NCBI GenBank assembly: GCA_946480465.1
Contig: CAMLJY010000062.1
Location: forward strand, 1-35,835
DNA length: 35,835 nucleotides
DNA from: an uncultured Burkholderiales bacterium
Lineage (GTDB): Bacteria > Pseudomonadota > Gammaproteobacteria > Burkholderiales > Burkholderiaceae
Direction of reading: 5' to 3'
The notes beneath the pieces are model-generated. The model saw nothing but the letters and a program-made list of their open reading frames with translations. It ran no database searches and was not told the origin of the DNA. A program made the translations under genes and the position numbers. The number at the start of each line of letters is the position of its first letter. Positions within the stretch are counted from its first letter, which is position 1. This document shows positions 16,251 through 24,740 of this stretch, piece after piece.

Positions 16251-16829
16251 GTGACCCTTCCCCCCATCCACCGCGTCGTCACCGGCCACGACGCCGACGG
16301 CCGCGCGATCGTCGCCAGCAACGGCCCGCTGCCCACCGTCGTCGAGATCCAGGCCATTCCCGGCACCGTCTTCCACGAGGTCTGGGAAACCCGCGCGACC
16401 CCCGCGCCGGTGGACAACGGCGCCGACCCCACGGCCGGCCCGCTGAAACTGCCGCCGCCGAAGCACGGCACGCGCATCCGCTTCGTCGACATCCCGCCGG
16501 ACACCGAGGACTTCCTCGCCAAAGGCGCGGCCCGCATGAAGGACGCCTTCACCCAGGCCGGCGATGCCGCGGCCTCGACGGTGCGGCGCGACTCGCCGCA
16601 TCCGCTGATGCACCGCACCGAGTCGATCGACTACGGCATCGTCATCGACGGCGAGATGACGCTGGTGCTGGACGACGGCGAGGTGCTGCTGAAGCCCGGC
16701 AGCGTGGTGGTACAGCGCGGCACCAACCACGCCTGGGCCAACCGCTCGGGCCGGCCCTGCCGCATGCTCTTCGTGCTGGTCGACGGCGCCTACGAGCCGG
16801 CGATCGCCGCCGCGCTGGCCCGGCGCTGA
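16251..16829 (+). CDS. Small single-domain cupin protein
   Basis: A 192-residue protein with one cupin barrel near residues 110-185: the first motif around HPLMHRTESIDYGIVIDGEM with candidate metal ligands His and Glu, and the second around KPGSVVVQRGTNHAWAN. The N-terminal half carries a TVFHEVWETRATP segment seen in small cupins that neighbour fumarylacetoacetate-hydrolase genes. The start is a GTG at 16251, supported by GGAGAAG beginning seven bases upstream of the spacer; no ATG fits. It is too short to be a bicupin gentisate dioxygenase. It might be an isomerase, a dioxygenase or a sensor; the biochemical role is not predictable. It lies 21 bases before the FAH-family gene. Confidence 0.82.
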   Translation: MTLPPIHRVVTGHDADGRAIVASNGPLPTVVEIQAIPGTVFHEVWETRATPAPVDNGADPTAGPLKLPPPKHGTRIRFVDIPPDTEDFLAKGAARMKDAFTQAGDAAASTVRRDSPHPLMHRTESIDYGIVIDGEMTLVLDDGEVLLKPGSVVVQRGTNHAWANRSGRPCRMLFVLVDGAYEPAIAAALARR

Positions 16830-16850
16830 TCGGATGACGGGACACACGCC

Positions 16851-17855
16851 ATGAAGTTCGCCACCTTGACCGACGGCACGCTGGACGGGAGCCTGGTGCT
16901 GGTCTCGCGCGACCTGGGCCGGGCCGTCGCCACCACGGGCATCGTGCCCACGCTGATCGATGCGCTGCGACGCTGGGACGCCGTGCGGGCTCCGCTGCAG
17001 GCCCTGGCCGACGCGCTGGATGCCGGCACTGCGCCCGGCAGCTTTGCCTTCGACCCGGCCGCCTGCGCCGCGCCGCTGCCGCGCTGCCCGCAGTGGCTGG
17101 ACGGCTCGGCTTTCCTGAACCACGGTCGGCTGATGGAGCAGGCCTTCAACACCCCGCCCATTCCCGAGTTCGACACCGTGCCGGTGATGTACCAGGGCGC
17201 CAGCGACGACTTCCTGGGCCCCCACGACGACGTGCCGCTACCGTCCGAAGCGCACGGCATCGATTTCGAGGGCGAATTCGGCGTGGTCTGCGGGCCGGTG
17301 CCCATGGGCGTGTCAGCCGAGGCCGCGCTCGGCTGCATCCGCCTCGTCGTGCAGCTGAACGACTGGAGCCTGCGCGCGCTGGGCCCGCACGAGATGAAGA
17401 CCGGCTTCGGCTTCCTGCAGGCCAAGCCGTCCACGGCCTTCGCGCCGGTGGCGGTGACGCCCGACGAGCTGGGCGACGGCTGGCGGGGCGGCCGCGTGTG
17501 CATGAAGCTGCACGTGCAGTGGAACGGCGAACGCTTCGGCGAGCCCGACGGCAGCGAGATGAACTTCCACTTCGGCGAGCTGATTGCGCACGCGGCGCGC
17601 ACGCGGCGGCTGAGCGCCGGCTGCATCGTCGGCTCGGGCACCGTGTCCAACCGCGCGCGCGGCGCCGGCTCGGCCTGCATCGCCGAGCGGCGGGTGATCG
17701 AGAAGATCGACCTCGGTGCGAGTCACACGCCTTTCATGCGTTATGAAGACCGCGTGCGCATGCAGGCCAGGTTCGCGGACGGCCGCGACGGGCCCTTCGG
17801 TGCGATCGACCAGCGCGTCGTGCGGGCCGCTGCTGCGGTCCCCTCGGAGGGCTGA
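16851..17855 (+). CDS. Fumarylacetoacetate hydrolase family protein
   Basis: A 334-residue enzyme of the FAH superfamily. Metal-binding acidic residues are visible as Glu140 and Glu142 (DFEGEFGVV) and Asp171 (LNDWSLRALG), followed by the conserved KTGFGFLQAKPST segment and GCIVGSGTVSN near residue 260. The protein is longer than minimal FAH-domain enzymes (about 220-280 residues) and has an N-terminal domain as true fumarylacetoacetases do. Family reactions include hydrolysis of fumarylacetoacetate, hydration of 2-oxopent-4-enoate and decarboxylation of 4-oxalocrotonate, all late steps after extradiol or gentisate ring cleavage. This fits the extradiol-type enzyme upstream. The next gene starts four bases after its stop. 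Confidence 0.9.
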   Translation: MKFATLTDGTLDGSLVLVSRDLGRAVATTGIVPTLIDALRRWDAVRAPLQALADALDAGTAPGSFAFDPAACAAPLPRCPQWLDGSAFLNHGRLMEQAFNTPPIPEFDTVPVMYQGASDDFLGPHDDVPLPSEAHGIDFEGEFGVVCGPVPMGVSAEAALGCIRLVVQLNDWSLRALGPHEMKTGFGFLQAKPSTAFAPVAVTPDELGDGWRGGRVCMKLHVQWNGERFGEPDGSEMNFHFGELIAHAARTRRLSAGCIVGSGTVSNRARGAGSACIAERRVIEKIDLGASHTPFMRYEDRVRMQARFADGRDGPFGAIDQRVVRAAAAVPSEG

Positions 17856-17859
17856 GGCC

Positions 17860-18822
17860 ATGCACGTGCTCGTCACTGGGGCGAACGGCTTCGTCGGCCG
17901 CGCGCTGGCCGCGCGGCTGGCGGCCGAGGGCCGGCTGGGCGGCCGCGCGCTGACGCGGCTGTCGCTGGTCGACCTGTCCTTCGGCGCAGCGCCCGAGCGC
18001 GAAGGCATCGTGCACCGCCATGCCGGCGACCTGGCCGATGCCGCGCTGCTGGACGGCGCGCTGGCCGGCGTGCCGCTGGACGCGGTGTTCCACCTGGCCA
18101 GCGTCCCGGGCGGCACGGCCGAGGCGCACTACGCGCTGGCCAAGCGCGTGAACCTGGACGCCACCATCGGCCTGCTGGAGCGCGGCCGGGCGCAGGTGCT
18201 GGACGGTGGCGCGCCCCCGGTGTTCGTCTTCGCCAGCTCGATCGCGGTGCTGGGCCCGCTGACCGCGACGGTCACCGACGACACGCTGCCGCGCCCGGCG
18301 ATGACCTACGGTGCGCAGAAGCTGGCCGCGGAGGTGCTGGTCGACGACTTCAGCCGCCGCGGCTGGGTCGACGGGCTCTCGCTGCGCCTGCCCGGGGTGC
18401 TGGCGCGGCCGCCGGCGCGCACGGGCCAGCTCTCGGCCTTCCTCAGCGACATCATCCACGCACTGCTGGCCGGCCGGCCCTTCACCTGCCCGATGACGGC
18501 CGAGGCCAGGACCTGGGCCTCATCGCTGCCGAACGTGGTGGACAACCTCGTCCGGGCCGCGGCGCGCTCGCTGCCCGGGCGTGACCTGCGCCGCAGCCTG
18601 ACACTGCCGACCTCGCGCTTCTCGATGCGCGAGCTGGTCACCGCCATCGGCGAGGTGCGTGGGGCGGACGTGAGCGGCCTCGTGCGCTATGCGCCGGACG
18701 CGCGCATCCAGGCACTCTTCGGCAGCTTCGGTGCCCTTCAGGCCGATGCGGCGCTGCGAGCAGGCTTCGTCGCGGACGCGGATCTGGCGACCCTGGTCCG
18801 CCGGTCCGTGGAGGTCGGCTGA
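17860..18822 (+). CDS. NAD-dependent epimerase/dehydratase (extended SDR, D-erythronate-dehydrogenase-like)
   Basis: A 320-residue extended short-chain dehydrogenase. The NAD-binding motif TGANGFVG lies at the N-terminus, a FASSIAVLG strand carries the catalytic Ser region, and the YGAQK motif supplies Tyr and Lys. The layout, including HLASVPGGTAEAHY, resembles the DenD (D-erythronate dehydrogenase) group, although that name is often applied loosely. It could oxidise a hydroxy acid produced by the preceding hydrolases, or be unrelated to the ring pathway. It lies four bases after the FAH-family stop and is the last + strand gene before a 114-base convergent gap in which no clear terminator was seen. 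Confidence 0.85.
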   Translation: MHVLVTGANGFVGRALAARLAAEGRLGGRALTRLSLVDLSFGAAPEREGIVHRHAGDLADAALLDGALAGVPLDAVFHLASVPGGTAEAHYALAKRVNLDATIGLLERGRAQVLDGGAPPVFVFASSIAVLGPLTATVTDDTLPRPAMTYGAQKLAAEVLVDDFSRRGWVDGLSLRLPGVLARPPARTGQLSAFLSDIIHALLAGRPFTCPMTAEARTWASSLPNVVDNLVRAAARSLPGRDLRRSLTLPTSRFSMRELVTAIGEVRGADVSGLVRYAPDARIQALFGSFGALQADAALRAGFVADADLATLVRRSVEVG

Positions 18823-18936
18823 ACGGCGTGTTGCCGAGCCTGACTGAAGTGGCCCACCTGCGCACTGTGAACGAGGCTGGGCGCGCGCTGCACCGCTTGA
18901 TTGACACCGGACCGCAACGGAAGCTCGTGTTCGGCC

Positions 18937-20220
18937 TCAGTGGCGGCCTTCGGGATCGAACCGTGGCATCGCGTCGAACGTGCGGCGATCGAAGGCGTCC
19001 CCGCGGAAGAGCTTGGGGTAGTAGAACTGGCGCAGTGACGCATGAAAGGCGCGGACCCTGGCCTCGTACGCGAGCGAGGACCGCAGATCAGTCTGCGCCA
19101 GGCTTTGCAGAGCGCGCTCCAGCAGCACGGGCGGTGCGATGAAGGCGAGGGCGCCGGCCAGGCGGTCCCGTTTCAGCCGGCCTGCGGTGTAGGCCGTCGA
19201 AAGGCCGCTGGCCTTCTGGTCGCCCACCTGCTGAAAGGCGTAATACCACTTCCATTCGAACGGGCGCTCCACCGCAGCGCAGGCGGCCCATTCCGGGTGC
19301 TGCGCCGCGAAGGCCGACATCGTGGCGGCCTTGGGCAGGTCCCAGGCAGCGTTGACCGCCTCGCGCTGGGTCATCACGATGTCGGCGCCTGAAGGGACGG
19401 GCACGGCACGGTCGATGGCCGTTCGGCCGGCCGCCGGAACGACGACCGCCAGCAGAAGCCACAGCCCCACGAGCGAGGCCAGGATCACTTCTGCGGCCTG
19501 CCGCCAGCCCGCGACACCGGCGCAGACCAGCGTCCAGAACAGGACATAGCCCAGCAGCAGGGCGCACGCACGCAGCAGGGTCGCGCCGTCGGTGCCGCTG
19601 AGCCCGCCCGCTGCCAGCAGCGGCAGCGCGGCACAGGCGAAGACGCCGGCGGCCCGCAAGCCCGCCCGCCAATGCCACAGCCGTGCACCACGGCCGGCCG
19701 TGGCCACCAGCAGGTCATGGCGCCCGGCCGCGCGTTCGCCGGCACGCAGGTCGTGCAGCAACACGATGAGCACCAGCGGCAGGACGAAGGCGGCAACGAA
19801 AGCGAAGTCGAAGCGGCCGGTCAGGGCCAGCACCGGGTGGCCGGCGTCGCGTTCATGGATCTGCCCTTCGAGCGCGAGCATGCGCACCCGGTGTTTCCAG
19901 GCGGTGTCGTCGCGCCGTCCCAATGCCGCGAAGGCAAGGTCCGATGGCGGGTCGAAGGTGAAGTGGAAGCTGTAGTAGGCCGCGCCGCCCCAGTCCTTCT
20001 GCGCCTGCAGCACGGTCGCGCGGTCGGCACGATCGGCTTCGAGCATGCGCGCGATCGTGGCCCGCTGCTGGCGGACCTCGAACAGCCCGGCTGAGACGGC
20101 CAAGGCCGACAGGACCAGCACGACGGTCCACCAGGCCCAGACGGCCCGGTCGCGCAGCATGAAGGCGGCCTCGCGCCGGAACGCGGCCCACGCACCTGGA
20201 ACAGACTCCGGCGCGTTCAT
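18937..20220 (-). CDS. ABC transporter permease, DUF3526 type (second)
   Basis: A 427-residue membrane protein: one N-terminal membrane segment (WAWWTVVLVLSALAVSAG), a soluble domain rich in charged and aromatic residues, then a cluster of five or so membrane segments (FVAAFVLPLVLIVLLHDL onward) and a C-terminal domain. This is the NosY-like ABC-2 permease architecture with the DUF3526 domain. The ATG at 20220 overlaps the upstream permease stop by four bases; a longer in-frame extension to 20289 lies inside the upstream gene and is rejected. It probably forms a heterodimer with the 20217-21653 product, driven by the ATPase at 21650-22363. The transport direction and cargo are unknown. Confidence 0.85.
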   Translation of the reverse strand: MNAPESVPGAWAAFRREAAFMLRDRAVWAWWTVVLVLSALAVSAGLFEVRQQRATIARMLEADRADRATVLQAQKDWGGAAYYSFHFTFDPPSDLAFAALGRRDDTAWKHRVRMLALEGQIHERDAGHPVLALTGRFDFAFVAAFVLPLVLIVLLHDLRAGERAAGRHDLLVATAGRGARLWHWRAGLRAAGVFACAALPLLAAGGLSGTDGATLLRACALLLGYVLFWTLVCAGVAGWRQAAEVILASLVGLWLLLAVVVPAAGRTAIDRAVPVPSGADIVMTQREAVNAAWDLPKAATMSAFAAQHPEWAACAAVERPFEWKWYYAFQQVGDQKASGLSTAYTAGRLKRDRLAGALAFIAPPVLLERALQSLAQTDLRSSLAYEARVRAFHASLRQFYYPKLFRGDAFDRRTFDAMPRFDPEGRH

Positions 20221-21653
20221 GGGGCCAGCCTCCCGCCCACCCAGAATCCAGCGCCCACGAGCAGAGCGCACCACCCCGCCAGCATCCACCAGGGCGACCT
20301 TGCCCTTGCGATGCGCGTGCCCGCCGGATCGGCCTCGAAACGGAAGCGCTCCAGCAGTTGCCAGTTCGCTGCGTCCACGCGGGTACGGCGCTCGGCCTGT
20401 GCGTCGCTGCCGCGCCGGAGGTCGTCCGCGTAGGCCAGCTTCTCGGCATGCACCCGGTTCAAGCCCTGCACGAAGTCGTAGCGCAGGGCTTCGGCTTCGC
20501 GCAGGAAGCGGTGGTGATGGGCCAGGTCGGTGCCGGCGGTGGCGCGCGAGGCTTCGGCCACGGCCAGCAGCGGCGTCAGCCAGCCATGGCGGGCGAGCAC
20601 GGCCGCCTGGCGGACCTCGGCCGCCATCTGGGCCTCGGCGTAGGCGTTCAGTGTCTCGGTGAGCTTTTGCTCGCCGGCCTGCGCAACGACGCCCCGCAGG
20701 TTGACGGGCAACTCTTCCACCCGCTCGACGCCATGTCGGGCGAGCAGCCCGGCCTTCAACTGCGCAAACGCGGGCGCGCTGGCGTCATGGCCATCGCCCA
20801 GCTTGCGCAGGTCGGCGAGCATCGCCAGATCGGTCTCCAGCTTGCCGGCGATCGGCACGACGCTCGATGCGACGCTGACGGCAACGGCCGGCAGCACCAG
20901 CACCAGGCCGATCCAGAGCGAGACCAAGGCCGCCAGCACCGCCTGACGGCGGCGAAGCCAGGCCGAGGCCAGCCAGGCCAGCGCGCACCAGATCGCCAGG
21001 TACAGGAGGTACGTACCGACGATGGCCGCGGCGGGCAGCAGGGCTTCGCCCGCGTGCACGGCCAGGGCCGCGCTCACTGCCAACGGCAGCAGCAGCAGCA
21101 CCGTGGCGGACAGCAGCGCCAGGCCTTTGCCCGCCAGCAGCAAGCGCCCGGAGGTGCCCTGGGCCAGCAGGGTGGCGAGCGTCCCGGCCTCGCGTTCGCG
21201 AACGAGCATGCCGTGCCCCAGCAGGATGAGCAGCAGCGGACCGAAGAGCTGGTAGACCATGGCCGGGCTGAGCGCGCTGAACCCGCCAAGGTCGGCGCTG
21301 GCACCCGCGGCGGCGAACATGGCCGTGTTCTGGCGATGGCCCTCGAGGAAGATCGACTGCCCGGTGACCGGGTCCAGCCCCGGGTCGAAGAGCGCCAAGG
21401 GCGCGGGCGTGCGGAAGACGTAGTGCCCGTAGTGCACCATCCGGTGCGGGTGGCGGGCGGGTTGCGACAGGAAGGCGGCGTCGGCCTCGGCCTGTTGATG
21501 GGCGCGCTCCGCACGTTCGCCCTGCATGCGCAGCGCCGTCAGCGCCGTCGTCGCGACGAGCAGCAGGGCCATCACCACGGCTGCGCCCAGCGCCAGCCGT
21601 GAACGCAGCCAGTAGCGCCACTCGGCGCCCGCGATGGCGAGGAGGGACTTCAC
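20217..21653 (-). CDS. ABC transporter permease, DUF3526 type (first)
   Basis: A 478-residue membrane protein with an N-terminal membrane anchor (LALGAAVVMALLLVATTALT) and an extracytoplasmic domain of about 100 residues. Membrane segments follow near residues 130-270, including QLFGPLLLILLGHGMLVRER, which precedes the cytoplasmic EREAGT coupling region typical of ABC-2 permeases. A helical soluble domain and a final membrane segment (WWMLAGWCALLVGAGFWVGG) complete it. It overlaps the ATPase gene and the second permease by four bases each, so the three are translationally coupled. NosFY-type relatives act in copper-centre maturation and other envelope processes. The TonB receptor next door suggests metal, siderophore or peptide handling here. 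Confidence 0.86.
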   Translation of the reverse strand: MKSLLAIAGAEWRYWLRSRLALGAAVVMALLLVATTALTALRMQGERAERAHQQAEADAAFLSQPARHPHRMVHYGHYVFRTPAPLALFDPGLDPVTGQSIFLEGHRQNTAMFAAAGASADLGGFSALSPAMVYQLFGPLLLILLGHGMLVREREAGTLATLLAQGTSGRLLLAGKGLALLSATVLLLLPLAVSAALAVHAGEALLPAAAIVGTYLLYLAIWCALAWLASAWLRRRQAVLAALVSLWIGLVLVLPAVAVSVASSVVPIAGKLETDLAMLADLRKLGDGHDASAPAFAQLKAGLLARHGVERVEELPVNLRGVVAQAGEQKLTETLNAYAEAQMAAEVRQAAVLARHGWLTPLLAVAEASRATAGTDLAHHHRFLREAEALRYDFVQGLNRVHAEKLAYADDLRRGSDAQAERRTRVDAANWQLLERFRFEADPAGTRIARARSPWWMLAGWCALLVGAGFWVGGRLAP

Positions 21654-22363
21654 GCGGCCGCCTTCACCGAGAAGGCGCGGTGCACGGTCTCGGTGTCGAT
21701 GCGCGACCCGGCTGGTGCGGTGAACTGGTCCACCAGCCGTCCGCCGCGCAGCAGGCCGATGCGGTCCGCCACCTGGCAGGCGCCGTACACGTCGTGCGTC
21801 ACCATCAGGATGGCCTTGCCGGTATCGGCCAGTCCGCGCACGAGGCCGTGGAATTCGCCGATGGCCATCGGGTCCAGGCCCGAGGTCGGCTCGTCGAGCA
21901 GAAGGATGTCCGTGTCGCGCAGGATGGCCAGCGCGATGGCCACCTTCTGGCGCATGCCCTTGGAGTACCCGCGCAGGTCCAGTGCGCGTGCCTGGACACC
22001 CAGCAAGACGCGGTCCAGCGCCGCTTCGATGTCCGCCGTGCTGCGGCGCGCCCCCGCCAGCTGCAGGAAATAGCGCAGGTTCTCGCGCGCGTTCAGGTGT
22101 TCGTAGAGGGACGCTGCTTCCGGGAGGTAGGCGATCGCAGCTCGGGCGGCGGCCCTGTCATGGCCGACGTCCGTCCCGTTGACGAGCACCCGGCCGCCGG
22201 CCGCGGGCAGGAACCCGAGGAAGGTCGCCAGCGTCGTCGACTTGCCGGCGCCGTTGCCGCCGAGCAATGCATAGACCTCGCCGCCGGCAACGGCGAAGCT
22301 GATGCCCGACAGCACCTCCTTGCCCGAGCGCGATACGCGCAACGCTTCGGCCTGCAGCTTCAT
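21650..22363 (-). CDS. ABC transporter ATP-binding protein
   Basis: A 237-residue nucleotide-binding subunit. Walker A GGNGAGKST is at residues 35-43, the signature loop is the variant YSKGM at 133-137, Walker B ILLLDE at 153-158 is followed by a D-loop (SGLD), and the switch His lies in MVTHDVYG. The variant signature and short length match NosF/CcmA-like ATPases paired with ABC-2 permeases. It starts 12 bases after the TonB-receptor stop and overlaps the first permease by four bases, placing it third from last in the operon. It should energise the two DUF3526 permeases. Confidence 0.93.
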   Translation of the reverse strand: MKLQAEALRVSRSGKEVLSGISFAVAGGEVYALLGGNGAGKSTTLATFLGFLPAAGGRVLVNGTDVGHDRAAARAAIAYLPEAASLYEHLNARENLRYFLQLAGARRSTADIEAALDRVLLGVQARALDLRGYSKGMRQKVAIALAILRDTDILLLDEPTSGLDPMAIGEFHGLVRGLADTGKAILMVTHDVYGACQVADRIGLLRGGRLVDQFTAPAGSRIDTETVHRAFSVKAAA

Positions 22364-22375
22364 GCCGGCCCCGCG

Positions 22376-24580
22376 TCAGAACTTGAACGCCGCCGACAGC
22401 CTCAGGCTGCGCGGTGCACCCGGCTGTACCCACAGCGCCGAGAACGAGTTGGTGTAGTAGGTCTTGTCGAACAGGTTGTCGACATCCAGCCGCAGGGTCG
22501 CCGCCTTGGTCAGCTCATAGGCGGCAAAAGCCCTGGCCACCGTGTAGGCCGGAAGCTTGAAGTGGGTGGTGAACTCGCCCGGCCGTTCGCCGACGTGGAC
22601 CACGCCGCCACCGAGTTGGAGGGGACGTCCGGCCATGCTCGAGGACTTCACGACCTGGAGGCTCGAGCTCTGCCTGGGCACGTTGAGCAGCCGCGCTCCG
22701 GCCGGCACCGGAACGCCGAAGTTGGCGTCGTTGAAGGTGTTGGACGTCTTGGCGTCCACGTAGGCATAGGAGGCCCAGAGGCTCCAGGCATCGCCGATCT
22801 CGCCCTGCAGGTCGACCTCGATGCCCCGGCTCGTGGCCTTGCCGATGGCCGCCAAGGTGAAGGCGCTCGGGTCATCGACGACGAGGATGTTCCTCTGCCC
22901 GACCTTGAACACCGCCACCGTGGCATCGATGCCGCCCACGGAGAACTTCGCACCGGCCTCGATCGAGCTGGACTGGTTGGGTTCGAAGCCCTTGCCCTGC
23001 GCATCGGCGCCGGACAGGGGGCGGAAGTTCTGCCCGTGGGTGGCATACAGCGAGAGCGCCGGATGAGCCAGGTAGACCACACCGAGCTGGGGGCTGGCGC
23101 GCGTGCCGGTCAGCGTGAACGTCTGCCCCGTGATCCGGTCCTGGCGTGCCTGCCTGTAGTCGTCGAAGCGCGCGCCCAGGCGCAGCTGCCACCGTGCGTT
23201 CAGGCTGATCTGGTCCTGAACGAACAGGCCCACGGACTGCTGCGTCTCGAGCGCATCCGTCTGGGGCGCGGGGGTGGGCAGCGGATACCGGCCGTAGAGC
23301 GGATGGAAGATGTCGATGGCCTGCTGTTGCGCCGGCGTCGGGTTGCCGGACCGCAGCGGTGCGCGGGCGCGCTTCAGCACCTGGTCGTTCTCGAAACGGT
23401 CGGCATCGGCGCCCACGATGAGCCGATGCTGCAGGCCACCCATCTGGAAGCGGCCGGTGATCTCGCCACGGATCACCTGGTAGGTGGCGTCATAGTCGGT
23501 GAACCGGCGCTGACGGGTCAGGGTCTGGCCATCCACCAGCAGCTGCTGGCGGTTGCCGGCCAGCTCCGCCATCGTGGAGTAGCCCTCGAGCGAGGTCTTG
23601 CGGAAGTGGGCGCCCAGCAGCGCGCTCCAGTCCTTGCTGAAGTCGTGCTGGAACTCCAACTGGTGGCCCTGCACGCCGGCCTTCATGGGACCGTCACCCG
23701 GTTCGCCCAGGAAGCGGCTCGGCGGGATGCGGCCGAGCTGGCCCTCGATGGCGAGCACGCCACGGTCGAACGGGATCTGCTGGCGGCTGTACTCCAGTTC
23801 GTAGGCCAGACTGCTTTGCCGATCGATGCGCCATGCCAGTGAAGGGCTGGCGCCGTACTTCAGGGTCTTGACCGTGTCGCGGAAGCTGTCCGCGTCCTCG
23901 TAGAAACCGACCAGGCGCACGGCAACGGCATCGGACAGGGGCGTCGTCCAATCCGTATCGGCGCGGTACGTCTCGAAGCTGCCGGCGGAGAGACGGAACT
24001 CCCCGGCCTTCTTGAAGGTGGGACGCTTGGTCACCAGGTTGACCGTGCCACCCGGCTCGCCGCGCCCGAACAGCGCGGCTCGCGGCCCCTTGAGTACCTC
24101 GACGGACTCGATGCCGGACAGGTCGCGCGGCCCGCCGAAGCCCCGGCCGGCATTGAAGCCGTTCACCAGGTAGTTGCTGGGCAGGTTCTCGTCGCCCACG
24201 AAGCCGCGCAGCGCAAAGGAGTTCCAGAGTCCGCCGAAGTTGTTTTGCCGGGCCACCGAAGCGGACAGGTCCAGCGCCTGGTTCAGGTCGACGGCTCCTG
24301 AAGCGCGCAGCACCTCGGCGTCGATCGTGAGCTCGGCCTGGGGCGTCTCCAGGCGCTTGAACTCGCCCTGGTAGGCCTGCCGTGTGCCGGTGACGGTGAT
24401 GCTGTTCACCGTGCCCGGGCGGACTGCCTCCTGGCCGAACGCAGGACTGGGCAGGGGAGTGGTTGTTGCAGCGCAGAGCATCAGCGCCGCGCAGGTGTGG
24501 CGTTGCAAGGTGGAACCCCGGCGGATCGGAAACAGGAAACGAGGCGACAGACTGACGGCCGAGATGATCGGCCGGGTCAA
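22376..24580 (-). CDS. TonB-dependent siderophore-type outer-membrane receptor
   Basis: A receptor of about 710-734 residues. The plug domain is near the N-terminus (SITVTGTR, VEVLKGPRAALFGRGEPGG), followed by a 22-strand-type barrel and a C-terminal RLSAAFKF ending in Phe for BAM recognition. The TonB-box region is likely around VNSITVTG. It belongs to the siderophore-receptor branch by plug sequence. The first available start after the upstream in-frame stop is TTG 24580. A second TTG at 24508 would place a compact signal peptide (MQRHTCAALMLCAATTTP, then FGQ) at the very N-terminus and may be the true start. No ATG fits and neither TTG has a strong ribosome site. It heads an operon with an ABC ATPase and two permeases. 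Confidence 0.9.
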   Translation of the reverse strand: MTRPIISAVSLSPRFLFPIRRGSTLQRHTCAALMLCAATTTPLPSPAFGQEAVRPGTVNSITVTGTRQAYQGEFKRLETPQAELTIDAEVLRASGAVDLNQALDLSASVARQNNFGGLWNSFALRGFVGDENLPSNYLVNGFNAGRGFGGPRDLSGIESVEVLKGPRAALFGRGEPGGTVNLVTKRPTFKKAGEFRLSAGSFETYRADTDWTTPLSDAVAVRLVGFYEDADSFRDTVKTLKYGASPSLAWRIDRQSSLAYELEYSRQQIPFDRGVLAIEGQLGRIPPSRFLGEPGDGPMKAGVQGHQLEFQHDFSKDWSALLGAHFRKTSLEGYSTMAELAGNRQQLLVDGQTLTRQRRFTDYDATYQVIRGEITGRFQMGGLQHRLIVGADADRFENDQVLKRARAPLRSGNPTPAQQQAIDIFHPLYGRYPLPTPAPQTDALETQQSVGLFVQDQISLNARWQLRLGARFDDYRQARQDRITGQTFTLTGTRASPQLGVVYLAHPALSLYATHGQNFRPLSGADAQGKGFEPNQSSSIEAGAKFSVGGIDATVAVFKVGQRNILVVDDPSAFTLAAIGKATSRGIEVDLQGEIGDAWSLWASYAYVDAKTSNTFNDANFGVPVPAGARLLNVPRQSSSLQVVKSSSMAGRPLQLGGGVVHVGERPGEFTTHFKLPAYTVARAFAAYELTKAATLRLDVDNLFDKTYYTNSFSALWVQPGAPRSLRLSAAFKF

Positions 24581-24596
24581 GCGTTAATGATAACGC
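24581..24596 (-). promoter_or_regulatory. 16-base palindrome with Fur-box-like core at the receptor 5' end
   Basis: GCGTTA-ATGA-TAACGC is a perfect 6-base inverted repeat with a 4-base centre. Its core TTAATGATAA matches ten of the first eleven bases of the 19-base Fur consensus when read with the preceding G, but the other half does not match. The position just upstream of a TonB receptor makes Fur or another metal regulator plausible. It ends one base from the TTG at 24580, which favours the later TTG (24508) if this is an operator. Confidence 0.45.
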
Positions 24597-24614
24597 GTTC
24601 GCACTTGCGTATGA

Positions 24615-24740
24615 GCCGGGCGGCCCGCGTACACCGCGAACACCGTTCCCGATTCGGCGTGGGAATTCCCGGGCGATGGCCCGAAGCTGATCGTCGTCGA
24701 CCTGGGCAGCAACGACCGGAACCTCAAGGTCCCGAAGGGC
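24615..24740 (+). pseudogene. Remnant resembling an SGNH/GDSL hydrolase
   Basis: In the otherwise empty 260-base spacer, the + strand frame of base 24630 reads YTANTVPDSAWEFPGDGPK followed directly by LIVVDLGSNDRN. This resembles the strand and LGxND block of SGNH/GDSL hydrolases (carbohydrate-esterase-2-like proteins have D-SAWDF then a VV-NLGTND block). An in-frame TGA at 24612 precedes it, and the similarity stops after about 24740. There is no start codon, no catalytic Ser block and no C-terminal block. It is best read as a fragment of a destroyed gene; a chance match is possible because it is only about 40 residues. Confidence 0.4.

Noticed and set aside
18823..18936. Bidirectional terminator in the convergent gap
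   Set aside because: The stretch was read on both strands; no convincing inverted repeat with a T tract is present.
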